Shown here piece after piece: positions 48,138-56,548 of a stretch of DNA of 64,000 bases. The stretch covers positions 100,927-164,926 of the forward strand of contig CALXDP010000002.1 in NCBI GenBank assembly GCA_944387095.1, given 5' to 3'. Source of the stretch: an uncultured Oscillospiraceae bacterium. GTDB lineage: Bacteria > Bacillota > Clostridia > Oscillospirales > Oscillospiraceae. The stretch's first letter is position 1; every line of letters begins with the position of its first letter. Made by a program: the position numbers and the translations under genes. The notes under the pieces were generated by a model. It searched no databases, had not been told where the DNA came from, and worked only from the letters and a program-made list of their open reading frames with translations.

Positions 48138-49520
48138 CTACGACTGAAGTTCCATCACATATTTTTTAAATGTGCTGCCCCGCTCCTCAAAGTTTTTGAA
48201 CTGGTCGAAGGAGGCACTGGCTGGGGAAAGAATGACTACATCCCCTGGCCGGGCGATCTGATACGCCCGATTTACCGCACCGTGAAGATCCCCGCAGCGG
48301 TAGATTTCCGGATGCCCCGGCTGATAACTCGGGGCGGAGAGGGTGGCGGCCTCAATTTTGTCAGAGGTTTTCCCCGTCAGGACTAAAGCCTTTACATGCG
48401 CTGTAATTTCAGGCCCCAAAACATCATAGGGGATGTTTTTATCATATCCACCCGCAATGAGGATCACCTTTTCCGAAAAGGAGCGAAGGCCCGCAATGGT
48501 ACGGGTGGGGCTGGAGGCGATGGAGTCGTTGTACCAGCACACGCCGTTCAGTTCCCGCACCAGCTCAATGCGATGTTCTACCCCGCTGAAACTTTTGGCA
48601 AAACTTCGAATTGTCTCATTGGATACCAGGCCGTCCACCGCGGCAATTGCTGCCAGATAGTTCTCCAGATTGTGTACCCCAGGCAGGTGGATATCGGAAA
48701 CCGCCATCACCGGACGGTTGCTATTGACGATCATTTCATCCCTGATGCACACGCCGCGGTCCAAAAGCTTGCGGCGGCTGAACAAGGTGACCTGGCTTCT
48801 CGCCTCTTTGGCGAAGGAAGCCGTGATCTCGTTGTCCGCGTTGAGCACCACCTTATCTCCATCATCCTGATAGGCGAAGATGTTCTTTTTGGCTGACACA
48901 TACTCTGCCATGTCTTTGTGCATGTCCAAATGGTTGGGGGAGATATTGGTAATCACCGCCATGCTAGGGCTCTGCTTCATGGTCATCAGCTGAAAGGAGG
49001 ATAGCTCCAGCACCACATAGTCGTCCGGACGGATTTTGTCCACTTCGCACAGCAGCGGGTGGCCGATATTTCCACCCACGAAGGTGCGGTATCCAGCGGC
49101 TTGAAGCAGGCCGGCAATGATGGTAGTGGTGGTGGTCTTGCCGTCAGACCCAGTTACAGCGATGATCTGACAGGGGCACAGGGCCATGAACGTCTCCATT
49201 TCTGAGGTGAGCTGGGCGCCATTGGCCACTGCCGCGGCAATCTGGGGCACGTCCGGCCGCAGGCCAGGCGTACGAAAAATCACGTCTGCGCCATCTAGAC
49301 TGTCCAGATATCCTGCGCCCAGGCAAGCCTCCAGTCCTCTGCGTTCCAAGGCCTCGATCAGGCCGTTGAAACTGCTCCGGTCCCGCTTATCACAGGCCAG
49401 AACATGCACGCCGCTATCCAAAAGCCGTTCAATCAGCGGGGTGTTGGATACGCCGATGCCAATGACCGCTACCCGCTTCCCTTTCAGCGTGCTGATATAT
49501 TCCTGCAAGATTGGCTGCAT
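48138..49520 (-). CDS. murD: UDP-N-acetylmuramoylalanine--D-glutamate ligase
   Basis: Cytoplasmic Mur ligase of 460 residues that adds D-Glu to UDP-MurNAc-L-Ala. ATP loop VTGSDGKTTTTT, LELSSFQL, NISPNHLDMH, EHRIELVRELNGVCWYNDS (in part) and the C-terminal PASASFDQF with the catalytic Lys region. ATG 49520 has AGGAGG 11 nt upstream; the frame continues 46 codons further but into the promoter region. Usually murD lies in the dcw cluster; here it heads a run with M42 peptidases. Confidence 0.95.
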   Translation of the reverse strand: MQPILQEYISTLKGKRVAVIGIGVSNTPLIERLLDSGVHVLACDKRDRSSFNGLIEALERRGLEACLGAGYLDSLDGADVIFRTPGLRPDVPQIAAAVANGAQLTSEMETFMALCPCQIIAVTGSDGKTTTTTIIAGLLQAAGYRTFVGGNIGHPLLCEVDKIRPDDYVVLELSSFQLMTMKQSPSMAVITNISPNHLDMHKDMAEYVSAKKNIFAYQDDGDKVVLNADNEITASFAKEARSQVTLFSRRKLLDRGVCIRDEMIVNSNRPVMAVSDIHLPGVHNLENYLAAIAAVDGLVSNETIRSFAKSFSGVEHRIELVRELNGVCWYNDSIASSPTRTIAGLRSFSEKVILIAGGYDKNIPYDVLGPEITAHVKALVLTGKTSDKIEAATLSAPSYQPGHPEIYRCGDLHGAVNRAYQIARPGDVVILSPASASFDQFKNFEERGSTFKKYVMELQS

Positions 49521-49643
49521 GAATCTAAATGCCTCCTGTTTTGAATTGAGATATCCCACCTGATCGACCCTATCAGGCAAAACTCCCGCTTCTCTTTCGT
49601 GGGCAGGCTGACCGCCCGTACATTTCTCCAGTTTCAAGGAAAT

Positions 49644-49672
49644 ATTATACCGCAACAAGTCTCATTTGACAA
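49644..49672 (-). promoter_or_regulatory. Sigma-A promoter of the murD run
   Basis: On the minus strand TTGTCA (49667-49672), a 17-nt spacer and consensus TATAAT (49644-49649). Its -35 shares five bases with the -35 of rnpB on the other strand. Confidence 0.78.
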
Positions 49673-49694
49673 TCACCGAAAGTTGAAGTAAAAT
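49666..49694 (+). promoter_or_regulatory. Sigma-A promoter of rnpB
   Basis: Consensus TTGACA (49666-49671), a 17-nt spacer and TAAAAT (49689-49694). The expected start, about 7 nt later, coincides with the first base of the RNase P RNA. Confidence 0.88.
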
Positions 49695-49701
49695 CTTTTT
49701 C

Positions 49702-50159
49702 GCGAGTAAGCTGGACAGCCGCGTGGGCAGGCCGAAAGGCCGCTTATGAGGAAAGTCCGGGCTCCACAGGGCAAGGATAACGGGTAACGCCCGCCGAAGG
49801 CGACTTCAGGAAAAGTGCAACAGAGATATACCGCCGGCCATTGCCTGTCAATGAGGTTGACATCCCCATGGCCGCAGTCGGCGCAAAGCGCCGGCTACGC
49901 CTGCCTTATTTATGGGCAGACTTATGAAATGGTCAAAATCATTGACAGGCAATGGCCGGTAAGGGTGGAAAGGCGGAGATAAGCGCCCGCCCGATGACTG
50001 GGAACTGCTCATCGCTGTAAACTCTATCCGGAGCAACACCGTGGTAACGCAACAGGCCGGCCCGGCCGCGTTTTGGAGGTGGCTGGAACGTATTGGCAAC
50101 GGTATGTCTAGATAGATGGCTGTCTTAAATGACAGAACCCGGCTTACAGGCTTGCTCGC
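49702..50159 (+). ncRNA. rnpB: RNase P RNA, bacterial class A
   Basis: Catalytic RNA that matures tRNA 5' ends. The near-universal core is present: GAGGAAAGTCCGGGCTCC, CACAGGGCA, GGGTAACGCCCG, GCAACAGAGATATACC, GGTAAGGGTG and, near the end, ACAGAACCCGGCTTA. The ends are set by the P1 helix: 49702-49711 pairs with 50150-50159 over 10 bp. An unusually long P12 arm (49834-49959) is the main departure from the standard fold. Promoter and terminator frame it exactly. Confidence 0.96.
49834..49959 (+). repeat. Extended P12 arm of RNase P RNA
   Basis: A perfect 21-bp inverted repeat (49834-49854 with 49939-49959) encloses 84 nt that fold further (TTGAC with GTCAA; a GC-rich hairpin around GCGCAAAGCGC). 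It lies where class A RNAs have the variable P12. Confidence 0.8.
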
Positions 50160-50165
50160 ACCAAA

Positions 50166-50197
50166 GGCCCGATCCGGCAACGGACTCGGGCCTTTTT
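50166..50197 (+). terminator. Terminator of rnpB
   Basis: GGCCCGA (50166-50172) pairs with TCGGGCC (50186-50192) and TCCG with CGGA inside, followed by TTTTTC. The 180 nt from here to pyrC hold only the pyrC promoter. Confidence 0.85.
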
Positions 50198-50313
50198 CTG
50201 CGCCTGCTCCCCCTTGCCGCCCGCGCGCTGGCTCGTCATCCTTCTTCCCTGCGCGGATATCCTGCTTGCCTGATATGGTAATATGGCGTTACTTTGATTT
50301 TACCCATTTGGCC

Positions 50314-50342
50314 TTGCCTTCCATCGGGTTCTCCGATATAAT
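50314..50342 (+). promoter_or_regulatory. Sigma-A promoter of the pyr operon
   Basis: TTGCCT (50314-50319), a 17-nt spacer and consensus TATAAT (50337-50342). The leader is about 30 nt, too short for a PyrR attenuator, so control by PyrR-type attenuation is unlikely here. Confidence 0.75.
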
Positions 50343-50378
50343 ATCTTCAAATGTCATACTTCGTCAGGAGGTGTTCGC

Positions 50379-51653
50379 TTGAGGCTGCTGATCAAAGGCG
50401 GGCGATTGCTTGATCCGGCCAGCGGTATGGATCAAGCATCCGATCTGCTGCTTGAACATGGCCACATCACCCGAATTGCTCCTTTCCTGGATGAGGAAGG
50501 CGCACAGGTAATCCAGGCATCCGGCTTGGTAGTAGCTCCGGGCTTGGTGGATATGCACGTTCACCTGCGGGAGCCGGGGTTTGAGGAAAAGGAGACCGTG
50601 GCCACCGGATGTGCCGCCGCGGCCCGGGGGGGTGTGACCACTCTGGTGGCCATGCCTAATACCCGCCCGACCACAGACTGCCCCGAGCTGATCCGCCTGG
50701 TTCGGGAAAAGGCATCCCCTACCGGCATCCATGTCTTCCCAGCAGGGGCGGTCACCCAGGGGCAAAGAGGCGAGGCCCTCACCGATTTCGCCGCGCTGCG
50801 GGACGCAGGGGCTCCCGCTGTCACCGATGACGGCGTGCCGGTTCAGAACCTGGCCCTGCTGCGGCAGGCCATGATGGCGGCCAGAGCTGCCGGCATTCCC
50901 CTGCTGGATCACTGCGAGGACCGGGATATGGTGCGCAACTATGCGGTCAACGAGGGCGCCGTTTCTGAAAAGCTGGGTCTGCCAGGCCGTCCCGCCATTG
51001 CCGAGGAGCTTCAGGTCATGCGGGACGCCATGCTGGCAGAGGAGACTGGCGCCCATGTCCATATTTGCCACATCTCCACGGGAAAGGCGGTGGACATCGT
51101 CCGCCGGGCCAAGGCCCGGGGGGTATCCATCACCTGTGAGACATGCCCCCAGTATTTCACCCTCACAGAGGAAGAAGTGCTCCGGCAGGGCGCCATGGCC
51201 AGGGTCAACCCTCCCCTGCGCACAGCAGAGGACCGTCAGGCCATTCTGGACGGTCTGGCCGACGGGACCATCGACGCCATCGTCACCGACCACGCCCCCC
51301 ACTGCCAGTGGGAGAAGGATAGGCCGCTGCCCGAGGCACCTAGCGGCATGGTGGGGCTGGAAACCTCTCTGGCTCTGGCCCTGACCGGGCTGTACCACAC
51401 CGGGCTGCTGCCCCTGTCCAGGGTATTGGGGCTGATGTCCGCCGCCCCCGCCGCCATTCTGGGGCTTGGGAAAGGCCGCATTGCCGAGGGCGGAGATGGG
51501 GATCTGGTGATCTTTGACCCGGACGAGGAGTGGATCATCAATCGAACTCAATTTGTGTCCAAAGGTAGGAATACCCCGTTCCACGGCTTTACCGTCCGGG
51601 GCAAGGTGAAATATACCATTTCTGAGGGCGCCGTCATTTATCGGGAGGATTGA
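50379..51653 (+). CDS. pyrC: Dihydroorotase
   Basis: Zinc amidohydrolase of 424 residues (class I type) that closes carbamoyl-aspartate to dihydroorotate. Metal ligands: VDMHVHLREPG, ITCETCPQYF, DHCEDRD and the catalytic Asp in IVTDHAPH. Start TTG with AGGAGG 7 nt before. It is the first gene of pyrC-pyrF-ORF-pyrK-pyrD; pyrE, pyrB and the carbamoyl-phosphate genes are not in the window. Confidence 0.96.
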   Translation: MRLLIKGGRLLDPASGMDQASDLLLEHGHITRIAPFLDEEGAQVIQASGLVVAPGLVDMHVHLREPGFEEKETVATGCAAAARGGVTTLVAMPNTRPTTDCPELIRLVREKASPTGIHVFPAGAVTQGQRGEALTDFAALRDAGAPAVTDDGVPVQNLALLRQAMMAARAAGIPLLDHCEDRDMVRNYAVNEGAVSEKLGLPGRPAIAEELQVMRDAMLAEETGAHVHICHISTGKAVDIVRRAKARGVSITCETCPQYFTLTEEEVLRQGAMARVNPPLRTAEDRQAILDGLADGTIDAIVTDHAPHCQWEKDRPLPEAPSGMVGLETSLALALTGLYHTGLLPLSRVLGLMSAAPAAILGLGKGRIAEGGDGDLVIFDPDEEWIINRTQFVSKGRNTPFHGFTVRGKVKYTISEGAVIYRED

Positions 51654-51655
51654 TT

Positions 51656-52579
51656 ATGTCGTTTGATATGCTGCAAGATAAAATTCGGGCGCTGAAAAAT
51701 CCCACGGTGGCGGGACTGGATCCCCGCATCGAATATGTGCCCGCCCACATCCAGAAAAAGAGTTTTGAAGAATATGGGGAGAGCCTGATGGGCGCGGCTG
51801 ACGCCATCTGGGAGTTCAACAAGGGCCTGATCGACGCGCTGTGCGACGTTGTCCCCGCCGTCAAGCCCCAGTCCGCCTATTATGAGAACCTGGGCTGGCC
51901 GGGCATGGCCATGCTGGAAAAGACCATCCGGTATGCCAAGGAAAAGGGTCTGTACGTCATCGCGGACGTCAAGCGGGGGGATATCGGAACCACCGCCGCC
52001 GCCTATGCCGAGGCCTGGCTGGGCGTGACCCAGGTGGGCAAAACTGAGTGCCCGGTCTTCGACGCGGACTGCGTCACCCTCAACGGCTACATGGGCTCCG
52101 ATGCCATCAGGCCCTTCCTGGACCAGTGCTCGGCCCGAAATAAATCCGCCTTCGTGCTGGCCAAAACCTCCAACCCCTCCTCTGTGGAGCTTCAGGATAT
52201 GGTGGCCGGAGACCGGCTGGTGTATACAGTCATGGGCGACCTGATTGAGCGCTGGGGCAAGGACACTGCTGGAAAATACGGCTACAACGCTCTGGGGGCC
52301 GTGGTGGGTGCCACCCACCCCTCCGTGCTCAGGGAATTGCGCCGCCGCCTGGAGCACACCTTTTTCCTGGTGCCAGGTTACGGTGCCCAAGGCGGTACCG
52401 CTGCCGACGTGCGTTACGCCTTTGACGAGCTGGGCCGGGGCGCCATCGTCAACGCCTCCCGCTCCATTATGTGCGCCTGGAAGAAGACTGGCGGGGGTGG
52501 AATGGATTACCAGCAGGCCGCCCGGGACGCCGCCATCCAGATGCGGGAGGAGCTGAAGGAGTATATCACCATCCTGTGA
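51656..52579 (+). CDS. pyrF: Orotidine-5'-phosphate decarboxylase
   Basis: Last step of UMP synthesis, 307 residues, the longer (type 2) form of the enzyme. The catalytic Lys-Asp array is in ADVKRGDIGTTAAAYA; other blocks are VAGLDPRIEYVP, KPQSAYYENLG and PGYGAQGG. ATG 51656 follows GGGAGG by 7 nt; a TTG 6 nt earlier is rejected. It starts 2 nt after pyrC. Confidence 0.96.
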   Translation: MSFDMLQDKIRALKNPTVAGLDPRIEYVPAHIQKKSFEEYGESLMGAADAIWEFNKGLIDALCDVVPAVKPQSAYYENLGWPGMAMLEKTIRYAKEKGLYVIADVKRGDIGTTAAAYAEAWLGVTQVGKTECPVFDADCVTLNGYMGSDAIRPFLDQCSARNKSAFVLAKTSNPSSVELQDMVAGDRLVYTVMGDLIERWGKDTAGKYGYNALGAVVGATHPSVLRELRRRLEHTFFLVPGYGAQGGTAADVRYAFDELGRGAIVNASRSIMCAWKKTGGGGMDYQQAARDAAIQMREELKEYITIL

Positions 52580-52632
52580 CATTATGAAAAATTTTCAAGA
52601 TGTCGTGTAAGATTTCAGAAGGAGGCTTTCTT

Positions 52633-53100
52633 ATGGCCAAAAAGGACGTATGCGTCTTTTGCGGAAAGGAGCTTTCTGTCTTCTCCAGCAGCCTGATTGG
52701 CTGTGGAAAGACCAATCAGATCACCTGTCGGGACTGCGTGAAAAAGCTGACCGAGATCAGCGAGGTCGAGCGGTGCCGCCTGGCCCTGGACTCCGGCCGT
52801 GCCATTGACACCGACCGTATCCAGGCGTTCCTGGAGGAGCAGGAGCGGCAGGAGCGGGCCCGGCCCTGCTGCCTGCGCTGCAGGGCGCGGATGCGGGTGG
52901 GAGATCAGATCGAGGTGGATATCTCCCCCATTGCCAACCCCATTACAGACATTCTAAATGGGCATTACCTCCCGTTGGTCCCCGCCTACTGTGACCAGTG
53001 CGGCAAGGTGGAGTTCTTTCTCCCGGAGCACATAAAGCGGCGGCAAACGGAAGGAAAGACATGGGAGGACGGAAAAAATGCGTGTTCAAACGGACTGTAA
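52633..53100 (+). CDS. Cys-rich zinc-ribbon protein in the pyr operon
   Basis: Protein of 155 residues, not a known pyrimidine enzyme. CVFCGKELSVFSS with a later CRDC forms one putative zinc site (residues about 7-37), and CCLRCRARM with CDQCGK forms a second (about 80-128). The middle (about 40-78) is helical and charged. The N-terminal unit resembles DUF4428-like zinc fingers; this is a loose resemblance. It has GAAGGAGG before the ATG and overlaps pyrK by 23 nt, so it is translated with the pyr genes. Role unknown; a regulatory or metal-delivery part in dihydroorotate oxidation is only a guess. Confidence 0.85.
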   Translation: MAKKDVCVFCGKELSVFSSSLIGCGKTNQITCRDCVKKLTEISEVERCRLALDSGRAIDTDRIQAFLEEQERQERARPCCLRCRARMRVGDQIEVDISPIANPITDILNGHYLPLVPAYCDQCGKVEFFLPEHIKRRQTEGKTWEDGKNACSNGL

Positions 53101-53851
53101 CGTACTGGAGCTGACGCAGCTGGCCTCCGGCGGCTGGACCATGACGCTTGAAAGCCATGGAATCGCGGAGCAGATCACCGCACCAGGGCAGTTCCTCCAT
53201 ATCCGGTGCGGCCAGGGCCAGCTGCTACGCCGCCCCATCTCCATCTGCAACTGGTCCGCCCGGCGGGATCTGATCCGGGTGGTCTTTGAGGCGCGCGGCG
53301 AGGGCACCCGGTGGCTCTCCCGGCGGCAAGTGGGGGACAACCTGGACGTGTTGGGCCCACTGGGCAACGGATTCGCCATGGAGGAGAACGGCAGGTATCT
53401 TCTAGTGGGCGGCGGCATCGGGGTGCCGCCCTTACTGGGCTGCGCGGTTCAGGGCAGCCGGAACTGCACGGCGGTGCTGGGCTTTCGCTCCGCTGGGCAT
53501 GCCATGCTCCTAGAGGAATTTGGCCAGGCCTGTCTGGGCGGCGTGCGCCTGGCCACCGATGACGGCTCTTTGGGCCACCATGGATTCGTGGACACTTTGG
53601 TGCGGCATGAGCTGGAGCAGCGTCAGCGCTATGACGGCGTACTGGCCTGCGGGCCAAAACCAATGCTGAAATCGGTGGCAGTGGTCTGCAGGGAAAAAGG
53701 CGTTCCCTGCCAGGTATCCATGGAGGAGCGCATGGGCTGCGGCGTAGGGGCCTGCCTGGTGTGCGCGTGCAGAAACGCCCAGAGCCACTATGTACACGTC
53801 TGTCAAGACGGCCCCGTCTTCCCCGCTGAGGAGGTGGACTGGAATGAGTAA
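53078..53851 (+). CDS. pyrK: Dihydroorotate dehydrogenase electron-transfer subunit
   Basis: Iron-sulfur flavoprotein of 257 residues that passes electrons from PyrD to NAD. FAD site RRPISICNW, NAD site LLVGGGIGVPPLLG, and the C-terminal [2Fe-2S] ligands in ERMGCGVGACLVCAC and a final Cys in VHVCQDGPVF. GGGAGGACGG precedes the ATG. The last 8 nt overlap pyrD, as expected for a fixed-ratio complex. Confidence 0.95.
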   Translation: MRVQTDCNVLELTQLASGGWTMTLESHGIAEQITAPGQFLHIRCGQGQLLRRPISICNWSARRDLIRVVFEARGEGTRWLSRRQVGDNLDVLGPLGNGFAMEENGRYLLVGGGIGVPPLLGCAVQGSRNCTAVLGFRSAGHAMLLEEFGQACLGGVRLATDDGSLGHHGFVDTLVRHELEQRQRYDGVLACGPKPMLKSVAVVCREKGVPCQVSMEERMGCGVGACLVCACRNAQSHYVHVCQDGPVFPAEEVDWNE

Positions 53852-54761
53852 CCCGGCTATGTCGGTTCAGTTGGCCGGTATGGAGCTGAAAAACCCGGTG
53901 GTGGTCGCTTCGGGCACTTTTGGCTTTGGCCGGGAGTACGGCCAGTTTTATGACCTGTCCGAGTTGGGAGCCATCTGCGTCAAGGGCCTTACCGCCGCGC
54001 CCCGGGAGGGCAACCCTCCTCCCCGCATTGCCGAGACTCCCATGGGAATCCTCAACAGCGTGGGGCTGCAGAATCCCGGCGTTGATGCGTTTATCTCCAC
54101 TGAGCTGCCCTTTCTGCACCGGTACGATGTCAAAGTGATCGCCAATATCTCCGGCAATACGCCCGAGGAGTACGGCGAGATGTGCCAGAAGCTCTCGAGC
54201 GCCGGGGTGGATATGATCGAGGTCAACATCTCCTGCCCCAACGTGAAAGCGGGTGGCCTGGCCTATGGCACCCGCCCAGACCTGGCCGCCGAGGTCACCC
54301 GGATGGCCAAGGACCATGCCGGCAAGATTCCCGTTATGGTTAAACTTTCCCCCAACGTTACCGACGTTACAGAGATTGCCCGAGCGGTAGCGGACGCGGG
54401 CGCGGACGCCCTGTCCCTCATCAACACCCTGCGAGGCATGCGCATTGACGTCAGCTCCCGCCGTCCCATTCTGAAAATGAACACCGGCGGCCTGTCCGGC
54501 CCCGCCGTTTTGCCCATCGCGGTACGCATGGTATGGGAGGTGGCCAGCATTGGCCTGCCCATTCTGGGCATGGGCGGCGTGTCCGACGGCGACGGCGCCG
54601 CTCAGCTCATGCTGGCGGGTGCCAGCGCTGTGGCGGTGGGCACCGCCTGCTTTGTCGACCCCTACGCTCCCATCAAAGTGCGGGATGAACTGCGGGATAT
54701 CGCGGCCCGGCAGGGGCTGGACGGCGTATCTCAGCTCACCGGCGCGCTCCGGCCCTGGTAA
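53844..54761 (+). CDS. pyrD: Dihydroorotate dehydrogenase, catalytic subunit class 1B
   Basis: FMN enzyme of 305 residues that oxidises dihydroorotate to orotate. Class 1B Cys base is in NISCPNVKAGG; FMN/substrate blocks are VVASGTFGFG, NSVGLQNPG, VKLSPNV and GMGGVSDG. Pairing with PyrK means NAD is the acceptor. ATG 53844 uses GAGGAGG within pyrK. Confidence 0.96.
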   Translation: MSNPAMSVQLAGMELKNPVVVASGTFGFGREYGQFYDLSELGAICVKGLTAAPREGNPPPRIAETPMGILNSVGLQNPGVDAFISTELPFLHRYDVKVIANISGNTPEEYGEMCQKLSSAGVDMIEVNISCPNVKAGGLAYGTRPDLAAEVTRMAKDHAGKIPVMVKLSPNVTDVTEIARAVADAGADALSLINTLRGMRIDVSSRRPILKMNTGGLSGPAVLPIAVRMVWEVASIGLPILGMGGVSDGDGAAQLMLAGASAVAVGTACFVDPYAPIKVRDELRDIAARQGLDGVSQLTGALRPW

Positions 54762-54787
54762 TTAAAAGGAAAGACGAGGCATTCCCT

Positions 54788-55948
54788 ATGACCACAGTTT
54801 ATCTCATTCGCCACGCTCAGGCGGAAGGCAATCTCTACCGCCGCTGCCACGGTTGGTACAATGGTTTAATTACGGAAAAGGGCTACCGGCAGATCGAGGC
54901 GCTGGCCAGACGATTCCAGGACGTCCATATTGACGCGGTCTACTCCAGCGACCTGTTCCGCACCATGACCACCGCCCGGGCCATCCTCCGTTCCCGCCCT
55001 CTCTCCCTCCGGGTGGATCCGGATCTGCGGGAGATCGGAGGGGGCTGCTGGGAGGACCACCCCTGGGGGGAGCTGATGCGCCGGGATCAGGAGAGCATGC
55101 TGGCCTTCCTGCGCTGTGACCCCAGCTGGCAGGTGCCGGGCAGTGAGACCTATCCCGGTCTCCAGGCCCGTATCCGGGGCGCTGTAGAGCGCATCGCGGC
55201 CAGCCACCCGGGCCAGACCGTGGCAGTGTTTGCCCATGGCAGTGCCATCCGCTCCGGACTGGCATTTTGGCTGGGCCTACCCCTTGAGCGCATGGGGGAG
55301 GTCCCTCTGGGCGATAACACCTGTGTGGCCAAGCTGATATTTGAGGACGGCTCCTGCAAGGTATGCTGCTACAATGATGTCAGCCATTTGGGCGAACTGG
55401 TTGGAAATCCCAGCCGGGGAGACGGTTCCGGTGACTCTAAAGCGAAGGAATTGGAATCCTCTTCCCTCTATTTTCTCCCCCTGGATCTTCCCAGCCAACA
55501 GGAGCTCTACCTCTCCGCCCGACAGGAGGGCTGGCTGGCCAGTCACGGGACCATGGACAACTTCGATGGTCCCGCCTTTCTCGCCGCAGCCCAGCGCAAC
55601 CACGATTTTGACCCTGGCAGTGTACTGCTCGCCATGGCGGGAGATTCCAGGGTGGGGATCCTCCAGATGGACTGCCAGCAGGAGGCGGAGAGAAAGATCG
55701 GGCGGATTCCCTTTTTCTACGTCATGCCGGAATACCGCTCTCGTGGCCTGGGCGTCCAGATGCTGGGCCAGGCCATCTCCGCATTTCGGAACCGGGGGCG
55801 TCAGTATATCCGTCTACGGTGCGCCCCAGAGAATGACCGGGCTAAACAGTTCTACCAGAGCCATAGTTTTTACAAAGTGGGCGAGGAGCCTGGTGGCGTG
55901 GGCCATCTGGACACCATGGAAAAATACATCGGCTATGTACTGGGATGA
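54788..55948 (+). CDS. Histidine phosphatase fused to a GNAT acetyltransferase
   Basis: Two-domain protein of 386 residues. Residues 1-200 form a histidine phosphatase (phosphoglycerate-mutase branch) with the phospho-His motif LIRHAQAEGN, the YSSDLFRTMTTA block, the acid in EIGGGCWED and the second His in VFAHGSAIRSG. After a linker (about 205-225), residues about 230-386 form a GNAT domain: IPFFYVMPEYRSRGLGVQML is the acetyl-CoA loop and RCAPENDRAKQFYQSHSF the last strand-helix. Such fusions are found in gut Clostridia; what is phosphorylated or acetylated is not known. It starts 26 nt after pyrD and is probably the last operon gene. Confidence 0.9.
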   Translation: MTTVYLIRHAQAEGNLYRRCHGWYNGLITEKGYRQIEALARRFQDVHIDAVYSSDLFRTMTTARAILRSRPLSLRVDPDLREIGGGCWEDHPWGELMRRDQESMLAFLRCDPSWQVPGSETYPGLQARIRGAVERIAASHPGQTVAVFAHGSAIRSGLAFWLGLPLERMGEVPLGDNTCVAKLIFEDGSCKVCCYNDVSHLGELVGNPSRGDGSGDSKAKELESSSLYFLPLDLPSQQELYLSARQEGWLASHGTMDNFDGPAFLAAAQRNHDFDPGSVLLAMAGDSRVGILQMDCQQEAERKIGRIPFFYVMPEYRSRGLGVQMLGQAISAFRNRGRQYIRLRCAPENDRAKQFYQSHSFYKVGEEPGGVGHLDTMEKYIGYVLG

Positions 55949-55967
55949 CCATTGCGTCCCATGACAG

Positions 55968-56006
55968 AACCGGCAGGGGAATTTTAGCGCTCCCCTGCCG
56001 GTTTTC
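55968..56006 (+). terminator. Terminator of the pyr operon
   Basis: A 13-bp stem AACCGGCAGGGGA (55968-55980) pairs with 55991-56003 around a 10-nt loop, followed by TTTCTTCC. Confidence 0.88.
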
Positions 56007-56032
56007 TTCCTGATGAGACAATGGATCCACAG

Positions 56033-56413
56033 TTATTTTATGGCATTACCGGCCCGATCTGCCGCTCTGCCTACCGCGTCGCCGGCGTCTTTCACTGCGT
56101 CGCCCGCGCCCTCAATCAGGTCGCCCGCCGCGTCGCCGATGTCCTCCAAGGGGCCGTCCCCGCTCACCCGGTCGCTGTGATCCGGGCTGGCGTCGGGCTG
56201 GCCGTCATTGTCGGTGTCATTGGTGCCGCCTGCCCCGCCGCCTTCCATGGCGTCATTGGACACGCTGGGTTCCGGATCATCGCTGACCCGCAAGGTACCG
56301 CTTGGTCCGACATCCTGGGTATGCGCTTCCGCGTTCTGGTCTGCGCCGCATCCGGTCAACAGCACAGCCGCCAAAACGACTGCAGCCAGCACAGTAAAAT
56401 AATTTGCTTTCAT
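56033..56413 (-). CDS. Small acidic lipoprotein of unknown function
   Basis: Protein of 126 residues. The signal peptide ends in a lipobox LLTGC (Cys22). The mature part is low in complexity: an acidic Gly/Asp-rich centre with TDNDGQPDASPD, then a C-terminal amphipathic stretch with repeated GDA/GDAV and ADRAGNAI. No enzyme motif is present. It has AAGGAGG before the ATG. CATACTA at 56454-56460 (minus strand) matches the -10 of sigma-G (or sigma-F) promoters, but no convincing -35 is seen, so a spore role is only possible. It converges with the pyr-operon terminator. Confidence 0.72.
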   Translation of the reverse strand: MKANYFTVLAAVVLAAVLLTGCGADQNAEAHTQDVGPSGTLRVSDDPEPSVSNDAMEGGGAGGTNDTDNDGQPDASPDHSDRVSGDGPLEDIGDAAGDLIEGAGDAVKDAGDAVGRAADRAGNAIK

Positions 56414-56504
56414 GGCTATCCTCCTTGCAAAACAGTTTCAGCTTCACCGGGATTAGTATGTGTCCCGTACCGAAAAATAAAGCTGAAAAATTTTGCAAAA
56501 GCCC

Positions 56505-56533
56505 TTGCATTTCTTTCTGGGCTGTGTTATGAT
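56505..56533 (+). promoter_or_regulatory. Sigma-A promoter of rubrerythrin
   Basis: TTGCAT (56505-56510), a 17-nt spacer and TATGAT (56528-56533), 55 nt before the ATG. Confidence 0.72.
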
Positions 56534-56548
56534 TGGCCCATAAGCAAA

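Noticed and set aside
49951-49980. T-box-like sequence AAGGGTGGAAAGG
   Set aside because: It is the conserved GGTAAGGGTG segment of RNase P RNA.
50364-51584. Open frame of 406 codons on the minus strand
   Set aside because: Antisense shadow of pyrC with no start signal or family blocks.
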